From assembly GCA_034429275.1 (NCBI GenBank), contig DAOUFU010000137.1:1-11619 (forward strand): a stretch of DNA of 11,619 nucleotides, in the 5' to 3' direction. This DNA is from DAOUFU01 sp034429275 (GTDB taxonomy: Bacteria > Chloroflexota > Anaerolineae > Aggregatilineales > Aggregatilineaceae). A program made the translations under genes and the position numbers. Under the pieces are notes generated by a model, which saw nothing but the letters and a program-made list of their open reading frames with translations, was not told the DNA's origin and did no database searches. This document shows positions 1-6,654 of this stretch, piece by piece. Each line of letters starts with the position of its first letter. Within the stretch, counting starts at the first letter, position 1.

Positions 1-365
1 AAGTGTTCGCCGCGCGTCGCCGCATGAATGAGCTCGGCGGTGCCGATGGCCGCCAGGTCGCCGTCGCCCTGGTAGGTGAAAACGATATGATCGGGCATCA
101 CGCGCTTGATGCCGGTCGCCATTGCCGGGGCGCGCCCATGCGCAGCCTCAGCCCCATCCACTGCAAAGTATTTGTAGGCAAAGACCGCGCAGCCCACCGG
201 CGAAACACTGATCGTGCGATCGCGTATGCCCAGTTCATCCAACACTTCCGCCACCAGCCGATGCGCGATCCCATGTGTGCAGCCTGGGCAGTAGTGGGTA
301 GAAATATCTTCCAGGCTGGCAGGACGTTGATAAACTATTTTCTCCTCAAGAACAGGTGCTGCCAT
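1..365 (-). CDS. 2-oxoacid:ferredoxin oxidoreductase, TPP-binding beta subunit (3' end outside window)
   Basis: The beta subunit binds thiamine pyrophosphate and, with the alpha subunit, decarboxylates a 2-oxoacid to acyl-CoA while passing electrons to ferredoxin in the cytoplasm. The 121 visible residues show the hallmark CPGC (residues 26-29) with another conserved Cys at 59, both typical of the cluster-binding beta subunit. They also show HGRAPAMATGIK at 76-87 and the TPP/Mg motif GDGDLAAIG starting at residue 100. The ATG at 365 is preceded by an AAGGATGG Shine-Dalgarno-like stretch and lies 18 nt after the alpha stop, so the two are co-transcribed. The gene is cut by the window edge, leaving over half of the usual ~250-280 residues unseen. 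Substrate class follows from the VorB-like alpha partner. 2-oxoglutarate (Kor) or aryl-pyruvate types are possible alternatives. Confidence 0.93.
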   Translation of the reverse strand, partial: MAAPVLEEKIVYQRPASLEDISTHYCPGCTHGIAHRLVAEVLDELGIRDRTISVSPVGCAVFAYKYFAVDGAEAAHGRAPAMATGIKRVMPDHIVFTYQGDGDLAAIGTAELIHAATRGEH

Positions 366-383
366 TTGTTCGCCATCCTTACG

Positions 384-1445
384 CTACGCCAACAGCTTGT
401 CGTATAACGCCATGACGGCGTCGTAAATCTCCTCCGGCATGGGGACCACCCCGCCTGTTCGACCATAGAACTCAACGGGAACCTGCCCCCCCGCTGCCAG
501 CCGCACATCTTCGAGCATCTGCCCGGTATTCATCTCGACCACGAGGAACGCATCGACTTGATCGGCCAGTGCCGAGAGTCGTTCTTCCGGGAATGGCCAC
601 AGCGAAATGGGGCGGAACAGCCCGACTTTTTTGCCTTCGCGCCGCGCTCGATGCACTGCTGTCAGCGCAATACGCCCTGCCGTGCCATACCCCACCACCA
701 CCAGCCGCGCATCATCGGTGAGTATCTCCTCGTGGCGCTGCTCACGCGCACGGATGTCACGCAGCTTTGCCTGCAGCCGGTGGTTCATCGCCTCGAGATC
801 GGGGGCGTTCAACTGCAGCGAAGTGATGATCCGCTTTTCGCGGTCTTTGGCCCCGGTTAGCGCCCAATCCGCCCGTTCTGTGCCCGGCGGCATCATGGGT
901 GGCAGCTCTGCCGGTTCCATCATCTGCCCCAACAAGCCGTCGGCTGCGATGATGACCAGGTGCCGGTAACGCTCAGCCAGCTCGAACGCCTCGACCATCA
1001 GGTCAATGGCCTCCTGCACCGAAGCAGGTGCCAACACAATCGGATGATAGTCGCCGTGCCCGGCAGAGCGCGTAACCTGGAAGTAATCCGACTGGGACGG
1101 CTGGATATTGCCCAACCCCGGCCCGCCGCGCATCACATCCACCACCACCGCCGGGACTTCCGACCCGGCAATGTACGAAAACCCCTCCTGCATCAGGCTG
1201 ATGCCAGGGCTGGACGACGATGTCATCGCACGCACGCCGGTACAGGCCGCACCATAGACCATATTGATCGCGGCCACTTCGCTCTCCGCCTGAACAAAGA
1301 CGCGCCCCAACGCAGGCATCCGTCGGGCCATGTGTTCAAGCAGCTCGGTTTGGGGCGTGATGGGATATCCAAAGTACGCAGCACACCCCGCCCGGATCGC
1401 CGCCTCGGCCAGGGCAACATTTCCTTTCATCAATTCAGCGGTCAT
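384..1445 (-). CDS. vorB: 2-oxoacid:ferredoxin oxidoreductase alpha subunit, VorB type (branched-chain 2-oxoacid)
   Basis: This 353-residue alpha subunit forms the core of a ferredoxin-dependent 2-oxoacid oxidoreductase with the beta subunit. The N-terminal pyrimidine-binding domain contains YPITPQTE (27-34), the QAESEVAAIN stretch (52-61) with the Glu pair expected to contact TPP, and MRGGPGLG (105-112). A C-terminal transketolase-C-like domain begins near the VVVGYGTAGR stretch at about 250. Length and the sequence around YPITPQ/SSSSPGISLMQEG match proteins usually named 3-methyl-2-oxobutanoate dehydrogenase subunit VorB. Family naming is inconsistent (other schemes call alpha VorA), and the true substrate is not proven. 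An AGGAG lies about 12 nt before the ATG. The gene ends in TAG, and the following beta gene is in the same frame with no other stop between. The delta ferredoxin ends 39 nt upstream. Confidence 0.93.
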   Translation of the reverse strand: MTAELMKGNVALAEAAIRAGCAAYFGYPITPQTELLEHMARRMPALGRVFVQAESEVAAINMVYGAACTGVRAMTSSSSPGISLMQEGFSYIAGSEVPAVVVDVMRGGPGLGNIQPSQSDYFQVTRSAGHGDYHPIVLAPASVQEAIDLMVEAFELAERYRHLVIIAADGLLGQMMEPAELPPMMPPGTERADWALTGAKDREKRIITSLQLNAPDLEAMNHRLQAKLRDIRAREQRHEEILTDDARLVVVGYGTAGRIALTAVHRARREGKKVGLFRPISLWPFPEERLSALADQVDAFLVVEMNTGQMLEDVRLAAGGQVPVEFYGRTGGVVPMPEEIYDAVMALYDKLLA

Positions 1446-1484
1446 AAGTATTTTTAGCTCCTTGCACTGTTCAGATCATGGTGC

Positions 1485-1739
1485 TCACAAGACGGCAGTC
1501 ACTTCCCGACTGCGGGTGAGGGTCTGCCGGTACACCGTGATACACACATCCGGGCAGGCCACCGCGCACAGAGCACAGCCAGTACACAGCCCATCAGGAT
1601 CGAGCAAAACGGCAGGATAGTACCCTTTTGCATTGACATGGTCGGTCGCCATGTCAATTACCCCTTGTGGACAGGCCAGTGTACACAATGAACAGCCTTT
1701 GCACCGTGCTTCGTTGATCTCAATGCGGCCTTTAGCCAT
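1485..1739 (-). CDS. 2x[4Fe-4S] ferredoxin, delta subunit of the 2-oxoacid oxidoreductase
   Basis: An 84-residue ferredoxin-like protein with two full 4Fe-4S signatures: Cys13/16/19/23 (CKGCSLCTLACP) and Cys52/55/58/62 (CTGCALCAVACP). In Vor/Kor/Por complexes such a delta chain carries electrons from the TPP centre to external ferredoxin. I placed the start at the internal ATG at 1739 because an AAGGAG sits about 9 nt upstream and the product then begins MAKGRIEINEARCKGC, as in homologous subunits. An in-frame ATG at 1769 lacks such a site. It lies 39 nt before the alpha gene and 87 nt after the CoA-transferase gene, supporting a delta-alpha-beta order. A free-standing ferredoxin is a less likely reading. 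Confidence 0.9.
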   Translation of the reverse strand: MAKGRIEINEARCKGCSLCTLACPQGVIDMATDHVNAKGYYPAVLLDPDGLCTGCALCAVACPDVCITVYRQTLTRSREVTAVL

Positions 1740-1826
1740 ATAACTTCGCTCCTTCCAATACATCTCCACTCACCGGGCGCGCCCATACACTGCGCCCTCG
1801 CCAGAATCCAGAATGCAAGTCCCTCA

Positions 1827-3161
1827 CTACTCGCTATGGCCAGGCACCGCCGGGACAAAAAACCTGCGAATGCCATATAGTTTTTCGGCGGCCTCGGCCA
1901 ACTCCGCGCGGAACTTTGGATGCGCGATACTCACCAACAGCCTGGCGCGCTCGGCCACCGTCCGCCCATACAGATCGACCACGCCATATTCGGTGGCGAT
2001 GTAATGCACGTCGTTACGCGACGTGATCACGCCGGAGCCGGGCGTCAGTGTGGGCACGATGCGGCTGATCTCGCCGTCTTTGGCCGTGCTGGGAAAGGCG
2101 ATAATCGGCATCCCGCCCTTGCTGCGAGCCGCGCCGCGCACAAAATCAACCTGCCCGCCCACGCCAGAGTAAAATTTCGTGCCGATACTGTCCGCGCACA
2201 CCTGCCCGGTCAGATCAACCTGGATGGCCGAGTTGATCGATACCATCCGATCGTTGCGCGCGATGTTGAATGGATCGTTGATGTACTCGGTGGGATGCAG
2301 CTCGACAATGGGGTTGTCGTCCACAAAGTCATACAGGCGCTGAGTTCCGATGATGAACCCGGCGAGAATCTTGCCGGGATGGAAAGTTTTCCGCTCGTTG
2401 GTGAGCACCCCCGCCTCGACCAGGTCCACCACTCCATCGGAGAACAGCTCGGTATGGACCCCCAAATGGCGATGATTGCGCAGCTTTTGCAACACCGCGT
2501 CAGGAATGCCGCCGATGCCCATTTGCAGAGTCGCACCATCGGGGATAACGGCCGCCAGGTGGTTGGCAATCGCCTCTTGCTCCTCCGACGAGTCCGCCAT
2601 TTGCACTTCGGGCAGCATATAATCCACTTCGACCACGTAATCGATCTTAGAGACGTGGATGAAACTGTCGCCCAGGGTGCGCGGCATGTGCGGGTTAACC
2701 TCTGCGATGACGATCTTCGCGCTCTCGGCTGCCGTTTTGGTCACGCCAACCTCAACCCCATAGGAACAGTATCCGTTTTTGTCCGGCGGCGATACCTGGA
2801 TCAGCGCCACGTCAATCGGCAAACGCCCGGATTTGAACAACCCCGGTATCTCTGACAAAAAGACGGGCGTAAAATCTGCCCGTCCGTCATTCACTGCCTC
2901 ACGAACATTCGCGCTAATGAACAACGAATTCACCCGAATGTGCCCCATTAACTCCGGGCGCACATAATCCGCCTTGCCGATCGTCAGCACCTGGATCAGC
3001 GAGATGTTGTCCAGTTCGAGGGCGCGGGTGTTGAGCGCCTCCATTACGGTCTGCGGCACAGAGCAGTTGCCGGTCACAAATACCCGGTGACCCGACTTCA
3101 ACACCTGAACCGATTCTTCAGCAGTAACTATTTTCGTTTCATAACGGCTAAGCCATTCCAT
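1827..3161 (-). CDS. Acetyl-CoA hydrolase/transferase family CoA-transferase (4-hydroxybutyrate CoA-transferase-like)
   Basis: A class I CoA-transferase that moves CoA between an acyl-CoA and a carboxylate through a glutamyl-CoA thioester. The product is 444 residues, the usual length. GIGGIPDAV (215-223) lines the CoA site, and HTELFSDG (236-243) carries the expected nucleophile Glu238, the same number as the catalytic Glu reported for Clostridium aminobutyricum 4-hydroxybutyrate CoA-transferase. This agreement supports the start at 3161, which also has GGAG six bases upstream. GTG 3176 and ATG 3173 lie in frame but lack a good site. The gene starts 24 nt after the aminotransferase stop and precedes the oxidoreductase genes. 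The likely job is to release an organic acid from the acyl-CoA made by the oxidoreductase, with acetyl-CoA as a second product. Substrates cannot be read from sequence. It ends in tandem stops TAG TGA. Confidence 0.9.
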   Translation of the reverse strand: MEWLSRYETKIVTAEESVQVLKSGHRVFVTGNCSVPQTVMEALNTRALELDNISLIQVLTIGKADYVRPELMGHIRVNSLFISANVREAVNDGRADFTPVFLSEIPGLFKSGRLPIDVALIQVSPPDKNGYCSYGVEVGVTKTAAESAKIVIAEVNPHMPRTLGDSFIHVSKIDYVVEVDYMLPEVQMADSSEEQEAIANHLAAVIPDGATLQMGIGGIPDAVLQKLRNHRHLGVHTELFSDGVVDLVEAGVLTNERKTFHPGKILAGFIIGTQRLYDFVDDNPIVELHPTEYINDPFNIARNDRMVSINSAIQVDLTGQVCADSIGTKFYSGVGGQVDFVRGAARSKGGMPIIAFPSTAKDGEISRIVPTLTPGSGVITSRNDVHYIATEYGVVDLYGRTVAERARLLVSIAHPKFRAELAEAAEKLYGIRRFFVPAVPGHSE

Positions 3162-3185
3162 ACGTCGCTCCATCACTACGAATCA

Positions 3186-4439
3186 TCAATCCCCCGCAGA
3201 TGGGCTGGGTTCGGGCCGTCTATCACTACACATTGCACCGATGGTGTCGCACAACCGCCGGATACCTTCCTCAATCTGGGGTTCGGGCATGCACGAGAAA
3301 TTCAGGCGCGCCGAAGGTGGCGGGTTTGGAATGGTATAGAACGCCCCACCTGGCACAAAAGCAACATTCCGCTTCACAGCCTCGTCAAACACGGCCTTCT
3401 CCGATAGCCCTTGAGGTAGGCGCACCCACAAGAACAATCCGCCTTCCGGCTGCGTCCACTCCACACCGGGTGGAGCATAACGATCGAGTGCCGCCAGCAT
3501 CACATCGCGCCGCTTGCGGTAAACCGTGCGCAGTGTCTGGATATGCTGGTCGATGAATCCATCCTTGGCCACCTCGTAGATCACCATCTGTGCGAACGTG
3601 CTGGTGTGCAGATCGACACTTTGCTTGATCTGCGCCATCTGCGCGATCACTTCGCGCGGCCCGGCAGCCCAGGCGATTCGCAGGCCGGGCGCAAGCGTCT
3701 TAGAAAAAGTGCCCAGGTAAACCACGTTTCCGCCGTCTACCGAGCTGGCCCCACGCCGCGCTGCGTCCACCGCCGACAGCGAATCAAGATGTTTGCCCTC
3801 GAACCGCAGCGCACCATAAGGATCGTCCTCCACGATCGGCACGCCGGTTTCTGCCGCCAACCGGACCAACATTTCGCGACGTTCAGCGCTGATCGTCACC
3901 CCCGCCGGGTTTTGGAAGTTCGGGAGGATATACATAAACTTTGGGCCGCAGCGCAGCGCCGCCGGAACTTCCTCGGCCCGGATGCCATGATCGTCCCCTT
4001 CCACACTCACGTACTGCGCCTGGTACATCGAAAACGCCTGCAGCGCGCCCAGGTATGTAGGTTCTTCGATCAACACCTTATCCCCCGGATTGATCAACAA
4101 AGCCCCAAGAAGAGACAGGGCTTGTTGAGATCCAGAGGTGATCAGCACATTTTCAGCCGTAAGGGGGATCGCCTCGCTGCGGAGTCGTTCGGCAATCAGC
4201 TCACGTAAGGGGAAGTATCCTTCCGTCAGACCATACTGGAGCGCCAGGTAAGCCTGGTCTGCCAGGACGCGCTGGCACGCTTCGTTGAAACGTTCAACGG
4301 GGAAGTATTCCGCCGCAGGCAGTCCCCCGGCGAAAGAGATAACTTCTGGTTTTTGGGTGAACTTCAGAATCTCACGAATGATCGAGCTGCTCATCCCCTG
4401 CGTACGCAGCGCAGCCCGCGCCGACCACACATCAGCCAT
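3186..4439 (-). CDS. PLP-dependent class I/II aminotransferase (LysN / 2-aminoadipate aminotransferase-like)
   Basis: A fold-type I aminotransferase of 417 residues that should convert an amino acid to its 2-oxoacid, usually with 2-oxoglutarate as acceptor. Visible residues are the SGSQQAL phosphate-binding stretch (about 102-108), Asn177 in PNFQNPAG, Asp205 and Tyr208 in VEDDPYG, the Schiff-base Lys247 in TFSKTLAPGLR, and the carboxylate-binding Arg378 in ARLNFS. No GntR helix-turn-helix domain precedes it, so it is an enzyme and not a MocR regulator. ATG 4439 was chosen because CAGGAGAG lies about 11 nt upstream. The longer frame to 4526 adds a basic stretch with no ribosome site. LysN relatives accept 2-aminoadipate, branched-chain and aromatic amino acids. 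Location just before a CoA-transferase and a Vor-type oxidoreductase favours a degradative role on such amino acids. Confidence 0.9.
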   Translation of the reverse strand: MADVWSARAALRTQGMSSSIIREILKFTQKPEVISFAGGLPAAEYFPVERFNEACQRVLADQAYLALQYGLTEGYFPLRELIAERLRSEAIPLTAENVLITSGSQQALSLLGALLINPGDKVLIEEPTYLGALQAFSMYQAQYVSVEGDDHGIRAEEVPAALRCGPKFMYILPNFQNPAGVTISAERREMLVRLAAETGVPIVEDDPYGALRFEGKHLDSLSAVDAARRGASSVDGGNVVYLGTFSKTLAPGLRIAWAAGPREVIAQMAQIKQSVDLHTSTFAQMVIYEVAKDGFIDQHIQTLRTVYRKRRDVMLAALDRYAPPGVEWTQPEGGLFLWVRLPQGLSEKAVFDEAVKRNVAFVPGGAFYTIPNPPPSARLNFSCMPEPQIEEGIRRLCDTIGAMCSDRRPEPSPSAGD

Positions 4440-4482
4440 ATGGGTATTCACTCTCCTGAAAAAGCGGCGACCCTTCATCCTC

Positions 4483-4498
4483 CGCGCTGCAGAGCGCG
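4483..4498 (-). other. Small hairpin in the aminotransferase leader
   Basis: Perfect 6-bp arms cgcgct and agcgcg enclose a 4-base loop, about 45-60 nt upstream of the aminotransferase ATG and inside the leader predicted from the promoter candidate at 4535-4563. No T-run follows on the minus strand, so it does not look like an intrinsic terminator. It may influence mRNA stability or be incidental in GC-rich DNA. Confidence 0.3.
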
Positions 4499-4534
4499 AG
4501 CTAAAGCACCACCGGTCGAAATACACGATCGAGC

Positions 4535-4563
4535 ACTATCTAGATGTACTATACGCCCCTCAA
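4535..4563 (-). promoter_or_regulatory. Candidate sigma70-type promoter for the aminotransferase/CoA-transferase/oxidoreductase genes
   Basis: On the minus strand TTGAGG (4558-4563) and GATAGT (4535-4540) are separated by exactly 17 bp. Each hexamer matches 4 of 6 consensus positions. It lies in the 170-bp gap after the GltD-like gene and would give a leader of about 90 nt ending at the ATG at 4439. If real, the five downstream genes can be transcribed apart from the GltD-like gene. The match is modest and could be chance. Confidence 0.33.
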
Positions 4564-4609
4564 GGCCCATTCTGCCAGTAACAATGACCATGCCCCAATG
4601 TGTGAGGTG

Positions 4610-6061
4610 TCACTTGTCAGCACGCCCCATCACATAAGAATCGATGGCGCGAGCGGCCACGGTGCCATCATGCACAGCGCAGCTTACCAGGTTTGGGCCG
4701 CGCACCGCATCACCTCCGGCAAATACGCCTGGCAGCGATGTCGCACCCGTCTCAGCATCGGCCACGATCAGCCCCCATTTGCGCGAGGCCAGCGCTGGCT
4801 CGTGCTCGCTCAGCAGTGGATCGGGCCAGTAGCCTAACGCCAGTACCACCACATCCGCGCGCACGGTGTATTCACTGCCCTCCAGGGGCACCGGGCGATG
4901 TCGCCCGCTGCTGTCCGGCTCGCCCAGCACCATTTTCTGAACGACAGCTTCATATACCCGGCCATCTGCCCCGGCCCGAAAAGCGACCGGAGCCACCAGA
5001 AACTCGAACCGAACTCCCTCTTCAAGTGCCGCGTGCTGTTCCTTGTGCGAAGCGGGCATCTCTTCCTGGATGCGGCGATACATCAGCATAACGTTAGGGG
5101 CCAGGCCGGCCTTCACCTGGAGCCGGAGCGCCGTTCGCACACAATCCATCGCCGTGTCGCCGCCGCCAAAAACCACGACATGCTCACCGATCTGAGGCAT
5201 CGTCTTGCCTTCCGGCCAGCGCTCTGGCGGTGTGTACACCGGCAGCAAGAAATCCGTCCCCGTATACACGCCTGGCAGCGACGAACCCGGAAATTCCGGG
5301 TCGGGGTCTTTCATCGCACCAACGCCGACGAACACCGCGTCGTATTGGGCGCGTAGATCGCTCAGCGCCATGTCTACACCCACCCGTGTGTTGAAGACAA
5401 AGCGCCCACCCAACGCCGCGATCTCGTCGATCTTGGCTTCGAGCACCGGGCGCGGCAGTTTGTAAGTCGGGATCGTATAGGTCATCCAGCCGCCCGCCGC
5501 CGGCCACGCTTCATACAGCGTCACCGTATGACCCATCTCCAGCAGCCGCCGGGCTGCCGACAGCCCTGCCGGGCCTGTACCGATGATGGCGATCGATTTG
5601 CCGGTTGGTGCGCCGGGCTGCGAACGGACTACTTCGGGGGCATGGGCACGCGCGTAATCGGTCACGAAGCGTTCCAGCGCGCCCAATGCCACCGGCACTC
5701 CACGCTTGCCCAGAACGCACGCCCCTTCGCATAAGTTTTCCTGGGGGCACACGCGCGAACAAATCTCCGGCAGGGTGCTGGTGCGATAATAAAGTTTCGC
5801 CGCTTCAACGAACTGCCCCTCGCTGATCAAGCGCATTGCTCCGGGAATATCATTGCCGATCGGGCAGGCTGCTACGCACGGTTGTTTTGGGCACGCGATA
5901 CAACGGCTGGCCTCGGCAATGGCAGCAGGCGCATCAAAGCTCAACAGGATCGGGTCAAAATCGTGAATACGTTCCTCTGGCGGGCGGAAAGGGGCAGACT
6001 GTGGTGGCAGGTTGATCTTCTTTTTCCGATCGATAGCCTGGGAGGATTGGGGAGTAATCAT
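4610..6061 (-). CDS. GltD-like NAD(P)H/FAD/[4Fe-4S] oxidoreductase (glutamate synthase small-chain family)
   Basis: A 483-residue flavoprotein of the glutamate synthase small-chain / NfnB / PreT family, moving electrons between NAD(P)H and a partner through FAD and two iron-sulfur clusters. The N-terminal Fe-S domain has Cys54/57/62/66 and Cys101/105/111/115. FAD binding is seen at GTGPAG (161-166), the pyridine nucleotide site at GGGDTAMD (299-306), the YRR..EEMPA stretch (328-337) in which the arginine pair favours NADPH, and the second FAD site at AGGDAVRG (448-455). The start at 6061 follows AAGGAAGGG, and GTG 6064 is an adjacent alternative. An upstream frame to 6145 is not supported. 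No large GOGAT subunit is visible in the window. In this setting it could regenerate glutamate for the aminotransferase or exchange electrons between reduced ferredoxin and NADP. A 170-bp gap separates it from the aminotransferase. Confidence 0.88.
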   Translation of the reverse strand: MITPQSSQAIDRKKKINLPPQSAPFRPPEERIHDFDPILLSFDAPAAIAEASRCIACPKQPCVAACPIGNDIPGAMRLISEGQFVEAAKLYYRTSTLPEICSRVCPQENLCEGACVLGKRGVPVALGALERFVTDYARAHAPEVVRSQPGAPTGKSIAIIGTGPAGLSAARRLLEMGHTVTLYEAWPAAGGWMTYTIPTYKLPRPVLEAKIDEIAALGGRFVFNTRVGVDMALSDLRAQYDAVFVGVGAMKDPDPEFPGSSLPGVYTGTDFLLPVYTPPERWPEGKTMPQIGEHVVVFGGGDTAMDCVRTALRLQVKAGLAPNVMLMYRRIQEEMPASHKEQHAALEEGVRFEFLVAPVAFRAGADGRVYEAVVQKMVLGEPDSSGRHRPVPLEGSEYTVRADVVVLALGYWPDPLLSEHEPALASRKWGLIVADAETGATSLPGVFAGGDAVRGPNLVSCAVHDGTVAARAIDSYVMGRADK

Positions 6062-6182
6062 CACGGACGGCCCTTCCTTATACGGTTGGTAAAATGACAG
6101 CGGCTGAGATGAAGCGGAACTTAAGGGACTATTAAGTAAGGGCACTGCTGTCTGCGCCGACGACGATCAAAATCGAGAAGTA

Positions 6183-6211
6183 AGTATATTTGCGCGCAGT
6201 ATGCGCGATAA
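6183..6211 (-). promoter_or_regulatory. Candidate promoter of the GltD-like gene with a palindrome in the spacer
   Basis: On the minus strand TTATCG (6206-6211) and TATACT (6183-6188, 5 of 6 matches to TATAAT) are spaced by 17 bp, in an AT-rich patch of otherwise GC-rich DNA. The leader to the ATG at 6061 would be about 115 nt. The -35 is weak (3 of 6). A better TTGACG hexamer at 6216-6221 is 27 bp from this -10, too far to pair with it. The overlapping palindrome is described separately. Confidence 0.38.
6193..6207. promoter_or_regulatory. 15-bp inverted repeat, possible operator
   Basis: The arms cgcgca and tgcgcg are perfect reverse complements around the 3-base centre gta. The repeat lies almost wholly between the candidate -35 and -10 of the GltD-like gene, where a bound repressor would block RNA polymerase. 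The regulator is unknown and none is encoded in the window. GC-rich palindromes of this length can arise by chance. Confidence 0.35.
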
Positions 6212-6317
6212 TACACGTCAATAGCGGGCCACGCCAGAACCGAATCGAACTAATCCAGGGTGAACTTTGTCACCCCGACGCTCTACTTTGCCAATGGTCC
6301 CGCGAGAGTATGAGCCG

Positions 6318-6346
6318 GGGCGGCGATATGCTCCATACCGCCGCCC
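6318..6346 (-). terminator. Strong 12-bp hairpin just after the xanthine dehydrogenase large-subunit gene
   Basis: The arms gggcggcg (6318-6325) and cgccgccc (6339-6346) pair perfectly. The stem continues through one G-U wobble and three A-T pairs to a 5-base loop at 6330-6334. It begins about 11 nt after the TGA at 6358-6360 on the minus strand. No T-run follows in either direction, so it is not a classical intrinsic terminator. It may be a U-less terminator, an mRNA 3' end stabiliser, or a pause site. Confidence 0.4.
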
Positions 6347-6357
6347 GCACGATCAGA

Positions 6358-6654
6358 TCAACGCACATCCTGCCAGGTTGTATGCACTTCGCCCGCCCCG
6401 GTCCGCAGTGCGCGGCGCAGTGCGTCCTGGTCAACCGGGATGCGGTACACGCGCACGCCTGTTGCGTGATAGATAGCGTTGACAATAGCAGGGGTGGTAT
6501 TGATCGAGACGATCTCGCCGACGCCTTTGGCTCCAAACGGCCCTGCTGCCACCTGTTCCTCCACAATCAACGAGGTGATTTCCGGCACGTGCTTGATGCT
6601 GGGAATCTTGTAGCGAGCAAAGAGGGTGCTCCAGGGCACGCCGTTCTCGACGAT
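6358..6654 (-). pseudogene. C-terminal segment of the xanthine dehydrogenase large subunit, cut off by an in-frame TAG
   Basis: These 98 codons (plus TGA) continue the large-subunit frame directly after the TAG at 6655-6657, with no shift. The sequence reads as the expected family C-terminus: IVENGVPWSTLF, then YKIPSIKHVPEI, then GPFGAKGVGE followed by TTPAIVNAIYHATGVRVYRIP. The Glu of GVGE (residue 886 of the restored protein) corresponds to the catalytic base of the xanthine oxidase family (Glu1261 in bovine, Glu869 in Desulfovibrio gigas aldehyde oxidoreductase). A GTG at 6637-6639 could open a separate 93-residue frame, but no ribosome site is evident. The segment shows no further decay, so the interruption is recent, is a sequencing/assembly error, or is read through. 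Confidence 0.85.

Larger units (their letters stand above)
6062..6357. other. Intergenic region between the xanthine dehydrogenase and GltD-like genes
   Basis: These 296 bp hold no convincing gene. In minus-strand order they contain the post-gene hairpin at 6318-6346, a 6-bp stem (gggtga at 6258-6263 with tcaccc at 6270-6275, loop of 6), the promoter/palindrome region at 6183-6211, and the ribosome site of the GltD-like gene near 6067-6078. The stretch marks the boundary between the purine-related operon and the 2-oxoacid cluster. Confidence 0.6.

Noticed and set aside
1740..1826. Possible terminator or promoter between the CoA-transferase and ferredoxin genes
   Set aside because: There is a GC-rich partial inverted repeat (GGGCGC/GCGCCC) and a 7-bp tandem repeat (ccagaat twice), but no T-run and no credible -35/-10 pair. 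The gap is short enough for one operon.
1920..2855. Plus-strand open frame of 311 codons opposite the CoA-transferase gene
   Set aside because: It is antisense to a clear enzyme gene, shows no family motif, and is explained by GC-rich codon use. The same holds for the long plus-strand frames at 960-1457, 3543-4208, 7360-8034 and 8059-8958.
4440..4526. Longer N-terminus for the aminotransferase (start near 4526)
   Set aside because: The extra residues are not family-like, the upstream start has no ribosome site, and it would erase the promoter/leader. The ATG at 4439 has a good AGGAG.
6062..6145. Longer N-terminus for the GltD-like protein (start at 6145)
   Set aside because: The added 28 residues are low-complexity and unlike the family, while AAGGAAGGG lies just before the ATG at 6061.
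6230..6276. tRNA-like fragment (GTTCGATTC T-loop-like string on the minus strand)
   Set aside because: No matching acceptor, D or anticodon arms could be built around it, and there is no CCA-compatible acceptor stem.
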